Source: JBDTNQ01 sp039933635 (GTDB taxonomy: Bacteria; Acidobacteriota; Vicinamibacteria; Vicinamibacterales; SCN-69-37). Taken from it: a stretch of DNA of 9,758 nt. The DNA lies in assembly GCA_039933635.1 (NCBI GenBank), contig JBDTNQ010000136.1:1-9758 (forward strand), read 5' to 3'. Each line of letters starts with the position of its first letter. Position 1 is the stretch's first letter. Positions 1 through 6,052 of the stretch are shown piece after piece. The notes beneath the pieces are model-generated. The model worked only from the letters and a program-made list of their open reading frames with translations, was not told the DNA's origin and ran no database searches. The translations under genes and the position numbers were made by a program.

Positions 1-1702
1 AGTTTCCGAGCAGGCGATGCGCCTGCGGGTCGTATTCCTCCGACAGCAGGCCGACATCGTTTCTGACCGACAGAAGCCGCTCGAAAAGGCGCGTGGCCTC
101 GTCGCGGCGTCCCTGCAGCACGTAGTTGTCGGCGAGCCAGAACGAGCACGGCAGAAACACACCCTCGCCGGCCGGCAGTCCGTCGATGCGTCCGTCATGC
201 GCCGTGCGATAGCGCAGCACGAACCCATCGGCGACGAGCGTGCGCTCGATCGCTGTGACGGTGCCGATCACTCTCGGGTCATTCGCCGGGAGAAAACCGA
301 CAAGGGGCAGCATGAGCAAGCTCGCATCGAGCTCGCTCGAATCGTAGACCTGGGTGAAGGCGTTCTGGCGTCGGTCGAAACCACGCGCGCAGACTTCCGC
401 ATGGATCCGCGCGCGATGCTCGCGCCAGCGATCCACGGGGCCGGCCAGCGCGAAGCCTTCTACGGCTTTGATACCACGGTCGAAGGCGACCCACGCCATG
501 ACCTTTGAGTGCGTGAAGTGCCGCCGCGGCCCGCGGACTTCCCAGATGCCTTCGTCGGGCTCGGGCCACACCGTCTCGAGGTACGTCAGGAGGGCCGTCT
601 GCAGCGCCCATGCGTCGTCGTTTGGCAACGCTTGGTGGCGGCGGGCCAGATGCAGCGCATCCATGACCTCGCCATAGACGTCGAGCTGCCGTTGGGTGAC
701 GGCGGCGTTGCCGATGCGGACCGGGGCGGACTGCTCGTACCCCGGGAGCCACGACAGTTCCAACTCGGTCAGGCGCCGCTCGCCGCTGGCGCCGTACATG
801 ATCTGCATGCGCGAGGGGTCTCCGGCTACGGCGCGAAGCAGCCAGTCGCGCCAGGCTGTCGCCTCGTCGCTGAAGCCGCACATCATCAGCGCGTAGAGTG
901 TGAACGTCGCATCGCGAAGCCAGCAATACCGATAGTCCCAGTTGCGGACTCCCCCGATCTGTTCGGGCAGGGACGTCGTCGCGGCGGCCACGATTCCGCC
1001 CGTGGGGGCGAACGTCAGCGCCTTGAGCGTGATGGCCGAGCGGAGCACCTCGTCGCGCCACTTTCCCTCGTAGTTGTACTGTTCACACCAGTGTCGCCAC
1101 CAGGTGTCCGTCGCGGAAATCGCCGCGGTCGCGTCGGGCGGCGCGGGAGGCTCGCGCTCGGACGGGTGCCACATCAGAACGAACGGCACGCGGTCGCCCT
1201 CGCGAATCACGAAATCCGCGACCGTTGTGAGCGACACGCCGTGTGTCGCCACCGGCGTCCACAGCGATACGGCGTCGGGTCCGCCGATCGCCCGCAGCAT
1301 CCCGTCGGTCCTCTGGACCCACGGCACGATTGACCCGTAATCGAACCGGATGATCAACTCCATGCGCATGGTGACTTCGCCGCGCACGCCTTCGACGAGA
1401 CGGATGACGTCCGGAGTGTCGTCGCGTGGCGGCATGCAGTCGACGAGGCGGACGACGCCAGCGTCGGTCGTGAATTCCGTTTCAAGGACGAGAGAGGACG
1501 GACGGTAGCTCCGGCGGATGGTCGTCGCGGGAGAGGCGGGCGTGATGAGCCAGCGGCCGTGGTCGGATAAGCCGAGAAGTGCGGCAAAGCACGCGCCGGA
1601 CGAGAAGTGCGGCAGGCACAGCCAGTCAATCGACCCGTCGCGACTGACCAGCGCCGCCGTTTGCATGTCGCCGATCAGCGCATAGTCCTCGATGGATCTC
1701 AC
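1..1702 (-). CDS. Glycoside hydrolase family 15 protein (glucoamylase/trehalase-type), 3' end cut by window edge
   Basis: An open frame of 567 codons runs from a GTG at 1702 leftward off the window. The family hydrolyses terminal alpha-glucosidic bonds to release glucose; bacterial members of this type include alpha,alpha-trehalases and glucoamylases. The N-terminus (MRSIEDYALIGD, then SRDGSIDWLCLP) is typical of the family. The (alpha/alpha)6-barrel motif NWDYRYCWLRDA is at about residues 254-265, GIWEVRG at 385-391 and LLSEEYDP near 552-559. By family analogy E388 is the likely general acid and E555 or E556 the likely base. Usual length is roughly 600 residues, so only the last few dozen are missing. 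The GTG start is chosen because IEDYALIGD is the usual beginning and GAGGA (1712-1708) lies 5 nt upstream. No signal peptide is visible, so it is probably cytoplasmic. It starts 43 bp after the antiporter stop and is probably the last or a late gene of that operon. Trehalase versus glucoamylase cannot be decided from sequence alone. Confidence 0.93.
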   Translation of the reverse strand, partial: MRSIEDYALIGDMQTAALVSRDGSIDWLCLPHFSSGACFAALLGLSDHGRWLITPASPATTIRRSYRPSSLVLETEFTTDAGVVRLVDCMPPRDDTPDVIRLVEGVRGEVTMRMELIIRFDYGSIVPWVQRTDGMLRAIGGPDAVSLWTPVATHGVSLTTVADFVIREGDRVPFVLMWHPSEREPPAPPDATAAISATDTWWRHWCEQYNYEGKWRDEVLRSAITLKALTFAPTGGIVAAATTSLPEQIGGVRNWDYRYCWLRDATFTLYALMMCGFSDEATAWRDWLLRAVAGDPSRMQIMYGASGERRLTELELSWLPGYEQSAPVRIGNAAVTQRQLDVYGEVMDALHLARRHQALPNDDAWALQTALLTYLETVWPEPDEGIWEVRGPRRHFTHSKVMAWVAFDRGIKAVEGFALAGPVDRWREHRARIHAEVCARGFDRRQNAFTQVYDSSELDASLLMLPLVGFLPANDPRVIGTVTAIERTLVADGFVLRYRTAHDGRIDGLPAGEGVFLPCSFWLADNYVLQGRRDEATRLFERLLSVRNDVGLLSEEYDPQAHRLLGN

Positions 1703-1745
1703 GGAGTTCCTCGCTTCTTGGGCGGCGCGTGTCGGCCGTCGCGGG

Positions 1746-3023
1746 TCACACGGCCGGTCTCGTCGTGCCCACGGCAAAGTAGAGCAACACCCGTCGCATT
1801 GTCAGGCCCTGCACAAGGATTGAGAACACGACGACGGCGTAGGTGGCCGCCAGGATCATGTCTCGGGCGGGAAACGGCGGTAGCGACAGCACCATCGCCA
1901 CCGAAATGCCACCGCGGAGCCCGCTCCAGGTCAGGATCGGTAGCAGACCTGGGACGGAAGTACCGATCACGCGCCGGACTGTCAGCGGCACGGCCACCGA
2001 TACGAGTCGGGCGATCAGGGCGATGGGAATTGCCACCAAGGCTGCCAACATCGCGTGCCATCCCGACGAGATGGTGACGACCTCGAGGCCAATGAGGAGG
2101 AACAGCACCGCGTTGAGAATCGCGTCGAGCATGCCCCAGAACGCATCGATGTGCTCGCGCGTACGGCGACTCATCGCGAGTCGCCGGCCCGGATTGCCGA
2201 TCAGGAGGCCCGCGACGACCACGGCGATAGGTCCGGAGACGTGAACCCAGAAGGCCAACACGTAGAGGAACATCACCAAGGCGAGTGTCATCAACAGTTC
2301 CAGGGGATGGTCATCGACGCTCCTGAGCGCCCGAAATCCAACGAAACCGAGCGCGAGGCCGAGCGCCGTGCCCCCGATCACCTCTTGAAGAAAGAACTGC
2401 GCGAGTCCGAGACTGTCGAAGTGCAGAGGCCGCGCCGACGTGCCGCCCAACCCGGCCAGCGAGACGAGCGCGAAGAAGATGACGACGCCGATCCCGTCGT
2501 TGAACAGCGATTCGCCGGCGATCTGGACCTCCAGACTCTTGGGCGCGTTGAGATCCTTCAGCAAGCCCATCACGGCAATCGGATCGGTGGGCGACACGAG
2601 GGCGCCGAACACCAGGCACACCAGGAGAGGCGCCTCGACACCCAGAAGCCTGAACGCCGGCCATGTCAGGAGCCCGACCACGGCGGTTGAGATCGCGACG
2701 CCGATCGTCGCCAACGATCCCACGATCCACTTATGAGCTCGGAGGCCCTCAAGATCGACGTGCAGCGCGCCGGCGAAGAGCAGAAAGCACAGCATCCCCC
2801 GCATGAGCGTGGCATTGAAGTCGATGTCGCCCAGAAATGCGGTGGTCGTCGATCGCAGATGCCATTCCGGTACAACGGCGTCAACGAGGACGAGCGCGAG
2901 GGAACTGCCCAACGCAACGGCCAGCGTGCCGCTGGCGGGAGGCAGGTGCAGCAGGCGGTGATTGAGGTAGCCGGCGACCGCGGCGATGGCGATTAACACA
3001 GCGGCGATATCGAAGCCGGTCAT
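1746..3023 (-). CDS. CPA1-family Na+(K+)/H+ antiporter (NhaP/YjcE type)
   Basis: This 425-residue inner-membrane protein is hydrophobic throughout, with about 12 membrane segments. It is expected to exchange cytoplasmic Na+ or K+ for external protons. Family motifs are LVSPTDPIAV at 142-151, ESLFNDGIGVV at 171-181 and TWSGLRGGIS at 365-374. N175-D176 is the ND pair typical of electroneutral CPA1 exchangers; electrogenic CPA2 exchangers usually have DD. Length is normal for a core transporter; there is no C-terminal TrkA-N or cNMP-binding regulatory domain. The frame stays open further upstream, but the ATG at 3023 is chosen because it overlaps the TGA of the upstream kinase gene (ATGA, 4 bp), a classic translational-coupling arrangement, and because a membrane segment begins immediately (MTGFDIAAVLIAIAAV). 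The upstream part of the frame is the shadow of the kinase. No strong independent Shine-Dalgarno is present, which fits coupling. The exact cation is not readable. Confidence 0.93.
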   Translation of the reverse strand: MTGFDIAAVLIAIAAVAGYLNHRLLHLPPASGTLAVALGSSLALVLVDAVVPEWHLRSTTTAFLGDIDFNATLMRGMLCFLLFAGALHVDLEGLRAHKWIVGSLATIGVAISTAVVGLLTWPAFRLLGVEAPLLVCLVFGALVSPTDPIAVMGLLKDLNAPKSLEVQIAGESLFNDGIGVVIFFALVSLAGLGGTSARPLHFDSLGLAQFFLQEVIGGTALGLALGFVGFRALRSVDDHPLELLMTLALVMFLYVLAFWVHVSGPIAVVVAGLLIGNPGRRLAMSRRTREHIDAFWGMLDAILNAVLFLLIGLEVVTISSGWHAMLAALVAIPIALIARLVSVAVPLTVRRVIGTSVPGLLPILTWSGLRGGISVAMVLSLPPFPARDMILAATYAVVVFSILVQGLTMRRVLLYFAVGTTRPAV

Positions 3024-3733
3024 AAGCGCCGCCACAGGCGATACCCGCCAACGAACGCCTTCGCGTTGGATCCGCGCCGGGCGCCATTCGGCACCCGCGC
3101 GAGGTGCTTCGCGTTGCCGCCGCCAATCACCACATCCTCTGCTTGGAGCGCTTCCTTCAATCGCTTCACGACGTGGGCCACTCGGCGGCGCCATTTCTTC
3201 CTGCCGACGTCCTTCCGCGCCGCGTTTCCTACGTACTCTTCATAGGTCTTACCTTTCTTGTAAGGCAAGTGGGCCAGTTCCATCGGCTCGATTGCGCCGT
3301 TGACGATGAGGGCGGAACCCAGTCCGGTACCGAGGCCAAGGAAGAGCATGCGGCCTCCCCGGTAACTGCCCAATGCCTGCATGGCGGCATCGTTGATCAC
3401 ACGAACGGGACAGCCGAACGCCGTCTTGAAATCGAACCCGACCCATCCGTGTCCCAGGTGTCTCGGTTCGGTCAGGGGCTTTCCATGAAGCACAGGGCCG
3501 GGATAGCCAATCGACACGACGGAATACTTCCAAGCGGCCGTGGCCTCTCGGACGGCGGCGACCATCGCGCCGGGTGTCATCGCTGGACCTGAGCGGATCT
3601 TGATTCGCTTCGTACGCCCAGTGGCGAGAACCTTGACGTGTGAGCCTCCGACGTCGATGACCAAAATGCGCATGTCGGCGCTGGGTGGTCGCGGTCGGAG
3701 AACCTCGAGTCTGGAATGCGAGGTCGACTTCAT
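3020..3733 (-). CDS. ROK-family sugar kinase, polyphosphate-glucokinase-like
   Basis: A 237-residue ASKHA-fold kinase, expected to phosphorylate glucose to glucose-6-phosphate in the cytoplasm using polyphosphate and/or ATP. Visible motifs are the first phosphate loop DVGGSHVK at 27-34, the catalytic-base motif VINDA with D115, the second phosphate loop GLGTGLGSAL at 133-142, and the late adenosine-region motif VVIGGGNAKHL at 201-211. The cysteine-rich zinc motif of many ROK kinases and repressors is absent and there is no N-terminal helix-turn-helix, so it is an enzyme rather than a NagC-type regulator. This and the short length match polyphosphate glucokinase relatives. The ATG at 3733 is chosen because of the purine-rich Shine-Dalgarno GAAGAAGGGGG directly upstream. 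The ATG at 3673 (MRILVIDVGG) gives the minimal domain of 217 residues but has no Shine-Dalgarno, and a TTG at 3817 is less likely. It is the first gene of the likely kinase-antiporter-GH15 operon. Polyphosphate use is inference from similarity. Confidence 0.88.
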   Translation of the reverse strand: MKSTSHSRLEVLRPRPPSADMRILVIDVGGSHVKVLATGRTKRIKIRSGPAMTPGAMVAAVREATAAWKYSVVSIGYPGPVLHGKPLTEPRHLGHGWVGFDFKTAFGCPVRVINDAAMQALGSYRGGRMLFLGLGTGLGSALIVNGAIEPMELAHLPYKKGKTYEEYVGNAARKDVGRKKWRRRVAHVVKRLKEALQAEDVVIGGGNAKHLARVPNGARRGSNAKAFVGGYRLWRRL

Positions 3734-3911
3734 GCCCCCTTCTTCACCTACGTTCAGGTGCTGGGTTTCCGGCGACCGCACGCCATCGGCGGGCCGGAGA
3801 TCCAGCGCAGAATGCAACTCTACCGCCTCTGCATGGCTTGGATGTGTTCGGAAGATACGGTCGCGTCAGAACAGGCTAGAAATCCAGCGCGCGACCGAAC
3901 GGCGAGCGTCG
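3734..3911. other. Intergenic region between monooxygenase and kinase genes
   Basis: This gap of 178 bp separates the TAG of the monooxygenase (3914-3912) from the kinase start, and should carry the promoter of the kinase-antiporter-GH15 operon. I see no convincing -35/-10 pair and no T-tailed hairpin. An imperfect direct repeat on the plus strand, GAGATCCAGCGC near 3797-3808 and GAAATCCAGCGC near 3878-3889 (one mismatch), could be chance or a regulator site. Confidence 0.35.
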
Positions 3912-5087
3912 CTATTTCTGCGTGAACACGTAGTCGGGTAGCTCGATGTCGTCGCGAAGATCGCGGCCGATAAGCCGCTCGGCGATGAACGGTACTCGCA
4001 TCAGCGTGGTCACCAGATTCCGGAAGGTGATACCCAGGACGGTCTTCGGGGCGAACGATGATGCCAACCTCGCCGCCGTCTCCTGCTTCTTCTTCACGAG
4101 TGGCATCAGACGTTTCTCGTACTGGGCGAAGGCTTTGGCGAAATCACCGGCGCAGGTGTGAAGCTCGCCGGCGAGTACGTACGCTTCGGCAATCGCCAGA
4201 CCCGTGCCTTCGCCGGCCATCAGCGAGACGCATGCCGCCGCGTCGCCGATGAGCGCGATCCGTCCCCTGGTCCAGTGCTCCATCTGAATCTGGCTGACGG
4301 TGTCAAAGTACAACCCGCTCGTGCGGTCGAGTTCCTTCTCGACGTGCGACCACTCCCAGCCGCTTCCGGCGAAGGCGTTTCTGATGATCGCCTTTGGTTC
4401 CTCACCGTGCACGTATTCATCTGCGATGACGAAGAGGAACAGTGTCTTGTTGTCGCGCATCGTAAACCGCGAGACCTGCCTTCCCGGCACGCCGTGGCTG
4501 ACATAGACCAGCTCGTCCCGAGGCCCGTAGCCGTCGGCCTCGAAGGCCGCGACGTGGTACCCGAGCGAAACCTCGAACTCCGACTCCGGCCCGAATGCGA
4601 GACGGCGGACACGCGAGTGAAGGCCGTCTGCGCCGATCACAAGGTCGGCATCACGCGAGGGCGCGTGATCGAACGCCACGCGGAGTCCGGCGTCATGTTC
4701 TTCGATGCCGGCCACTGAATCGCCGAAGATGGTCTCAACCTTTCCCTCGATGGCGCGACAGATCGTCGCCGAGATATCGGAGCGGCGCACGCTCGTGAAG
4801 CGGTCACCCGTCATGCGGCCGAAGACGTCGACGTCGAATCCGCCTCGCTTCGAGCCACTGGCATCGACGAACCGTACTTCGCGGACCTGATACCCAAGCC
4901 GCCGAATGTCGGCGACGAGTCCCATTTTCTCGGCGATGTCATAGCCGATGCCCCAGAAATCGACGATATAGCCGCCGGCTCGAAGCCGTGCTGCCTCTTC
5001 GACGAGCAGCACATCGTGCCCCGATTGCGCCAGCCAGTACGCAAGAGCCGGCCCAGCGACGCCGATGCCATTGATGAGAATATTCAC
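3912..5087 (-). CDS. FAD-dependent monooxygenase (aromatic hydroxylase / PHBH fold)
   Basis: A 391-residue flavoprotein of the class-A FAD monooxygenase fold, which uses NAD(P)H and O2 to hydroxylate small, usually aromatic or polyketide-like, substrates in the cytoplasm. The dinucleotide-binding GIGVAG is at 7-12 with acidic E30 ending the second strand (HDVLLVEEA). The family DG motif IGADGLHSRVR is at 151-161, and the second FAD motif IALIGDAAACVSLMAGEGTG at 277-296 contains GD at 281-282. Length is complete for a single-component enzyme. The start is a GTG at 5087, supported by a perfect AAGGAGGT (5104-5097) 9 nt upstream. No membrane anchor is seen. It stands alone on its strand, 178 bp upstream of the kinase operon and divergent from the cupin gene. 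The substrate cannot be predicted; relatives include Tet(X)-like inactivating enzymes and many uncharacterised hydroxylases, and similarity at this level does not imply drug resistance. Confidence 0.92.
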   Translation of the reverse strand: MNILINGIGVAGPALAYWLAQSGHDVLLVEEAARLRAGGYIVDFWGIGYDIAEKMGLVADIRRLGYQVREVRFVDASGSKRGGFDVDVFGRMTGDRFTSVRRSDISATICRAIEGKVETIFGDSVAGIEEHDAGLRVAFDHAPSRDADLVIGADGLHSRVRRLAFGPESEFEVSLGYHVAAFEADGYGPRDELVYVSHGVPGRQVSRFTMRDNKTLFLFVIADEYVHGEEPKAIIRNAFAGSGWEWSHVEKELDRTSGLYFDTVSQIQMEHWTRGRIALIGDAAACVSLMAGEGTGLAIAEAYVLAGELHTCAGDFAKAFAQYEKRLMPLVKKKQETAARLASSFAPKTVLGITFRNLVTTLMRVPFIAERLIGRDLRDDIELPDYVFTQK

Positions 5088-5329
5088 GGCGACCTAACCT
5101 CCTTGGACAACCCTTCCCGATGATACGTTCAAGATCGCCCAGCTCGTCGAGGCCGGGGGCACATGAGAGGTCGCGCCAGTGACGTCGAGGTCGTATCGCG
5201 CGTGGCGCGACACTGCGGTGTGCGCTTCCTGGGTCGTCGCGGGCGGCACGTTCTGGCACGCACAGAAGACGTTCAACCCGACGTGTGCCCTGGTCGAGCA
5301 GCATGATTCCGGAAAGCAGGTTCCCATCG
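5088..5329. promoter_or_regulatory. Divergent intergenic region between monooxygenase and cupin genes
   Basis: This stretch of 242 bp lies between two divergent starts and must hold promoters for both, if both are independently transcribed. On the minus strand a -10-like TATCAT is at 5125-5120, about 33 nt before the monooxygenase GTG, but the only -35-like hexamer (TCGACG, 5150-5145) is 19 bp away, so this is weak. No good promoter is visible on the plus strand. The region also contains a protein-like plus-strand frame broken by one stop (see findings). Confidence 0.3.
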
Positions 5330-5746
5330 ATGCCCGCGAAAGATGATGTCGTTCAGAAGGTGAGCCTCGCTCTGGAGGCCCGGCGCATCAAGGCGCACTG
5401 GCGTCCGCGTGTCCTGGCCACACTCAATGGACAGGAAGTTAAGCTGGCCAAGTTCCGTGGCACGTTTGTGTGGCACCACCACGCTGACGCTGACGAGCTC
5501 CTGCTCGGGGTGAACGGCCGATTCCGTGTCGAGTTCGCTCATCACTACGTGGATCTCGGGCCCGGAGAATGCGTCGTGATCCCGCGGGGAACGGAACATC
5601 GAACATCAGCCGAGGAGGACGCGGAGGTGCTGATCTTCGAACCTGCCGGAACCCGCAATACTGGCAACATCAAGCACCCAACTTTGACGGCGCCGGTCGC
5701 GAGCGCGCGCCGGCGTGTGAGAGGATCACGCCCACGCACCACGTGA
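5330..5746 (+). CDS. Small single-domain cupin protein
   Basis: A 138-residue protein of the cupin-2 beta-barrel type. Cupin motif 1 fits exactly: G44, H49 and H51, then E56 and G63 (GTFVWHHHADADELLLGVNG). Motif 2 fits with GECVVIPRGTEH at 79-90, giving H90 as the fourth metal ligand, so a bound divalent metal is expected from H49, H51, E56 and H90. The following FEPAGTRNTGN segment is typical of a widespread uncharacterised cupin family. Such proteins can be small oxygenases, isomerases or sugar/ligand-binding proteins; the reaction is unknown here. The ATG at 5330 is chosen because MPAKDDVVQKVSL lines up with the usual short N-terminus and a partial Shine-Dalgarno (AAGCAGG, 5314-5320) sits 9 nt upstream. 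In-frame ATG 5303 and GTG 5285 are alternatives. It is divergent from the monooxygenase. The C-terminal 25 residues are basic, Ala/Arg-rich and less typical. Confidence 0.85.
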   Translation: MPAKDDVVQKVSLALEARRIKAHWRPRVLATLNGQEVKLAKFRGTFVWHHHADADELLLGVNGRFRVEFAHHYVDLGPGECVVIPRGTEHRTSAEEDAEVLIFEPAGTRNTGNIKHPTLTAPVASARRRVRGSRPRTT

Positions 5747-5800
5747 ACGTAATGGTGTGACATCGCAGCGGCGGAATCGTTCCCTTGACGGCTTTTTTCT

Positions 5801-5829
5801 TTGACAGTCCAAGGCTCGTTCGGTACGAT
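5801..5829 (+). promoter_or_regulatory. Predicted sigma-70-type promoter for the mscS-receiver-clc group
   Basis: A perfect -35 TTGACA (5801-5806), a 17-bp spacer and a -10 TACGAT (5824-5829; four of six consensus bases including TA and the final AT). Transcription would start near 5836-5837, giving a leader of about 216 nt before the MscS ATG. This is the best promoter match I found in the window. Confidence 0.6.
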
Positions 5830-5836
5830 CGCAGCG

Positions 5837-5896
5837 ATGTCCCCCGCAGGCCGAGAGGTTCCAGCCTTCCGCAACCTCGGCCGCGGTGTGTTCTAG
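5837..5896 (+). CDS. Possible leaderless 19-codon ORF in the MscS leader
   Basis: ATG at 5837 through TAG at 5894-5896, encoding MSPAGREVPAFRNLGRGVF. The ATG coincides with the transcription start expected from the 5801-5829 promoter, so it would be translated as a leaderless message. It overlaps the hairpin at 5849-5882. There is no Shine-Dalgarno and no recognised family, and chance is quite possible; it is listed because of its position. Confidence 0.2.
   Translation: MSPAGREVPAFRNLGRGVF
5849..5882 (+). repeat. GC-rich hairpin in the MscS leader
   Basis: GGCCGAGAGGTT (5849-5860) pairs with AACCTCGGCC (5873-5882), giving a 10-bp stem with a 2-nt bulge and a 12-nt loop. No T tract follows, so it is not an ordinary intrinsic terminator. 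It lies about 12 nt into the predicted transcript, where it could affect mRNA stability or act with the small ORF. Confidence 0.5.
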
Positions 5897-6052
5897 CTCC
5901 CGCCTGTTGCTGCTCGCCCAAGAGTTCGCTGCGTGCCTGATCGTAGAGCTGATTGAGCTTCAGCCTTCGGATCAGGTCCGCGTCGCGTTCGCCGCCTCGT
6001 CGTTCGATGATCGCCGACAGGCGGCCCCAACGTCCGCAGGGAGCGCACATCC

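Larger units (their letters stand above)
5747..6052 (+). other. Leader/intergenic region upstream of the MscS gene
   Basis: About 300 bp without a convincing conventional gene. It contains a T6 run (5793-5798), a strong promoter-like pair (5801-5829), a possible leaderless 19-codon ORF (5837-5896), a GC-rich hairpin (5849-5882) and the MscS Shine-Dalgarno AGGGAG (6038-6043). The 9-mer ATCGCAGCG occurs at 5762-5770 and 5828-5836, flanking the promoter. The weak hairpin GGAA-TCG-TTCC (5773-5783) before the T run is too small to call a terminator for the cupin gene. Confidence 0.5.

Noticed and set aside
17..1333. Long plus-strand open frames opposite the GH15 gene
   Set aside because: They are Arg/Ala/Gly-rich shadows typical of GC-rich DNA; the minus-strand frame shows continuous GH15 motifs over the whole stretch.
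2055..2690. Plus-strand 211-residue frame opposite the antiporter
   Set aside because: The very charged, repetitive Arg/Glu/His composition is the mirror of hydrophobic membrane-protein codons; no recognisable domain.
3024..3194. A longer antiporter reading frame starting at 3194 (57 extra residues)
   Set aside because: The extra part lies within the ROK kinase coding sequence in another frame, is not membrane-like, and the ATGA overlap at 3020-3023 gives a natural start.
5773..5798. Hairpin plus T6 run as an intrinsic terminator of the cupin gene
   Set aside because: The only stem before the T run is 4 bp (GGAA/TTCC) and is separated from it by about 9 nt including a TTGACG; too weak to call.
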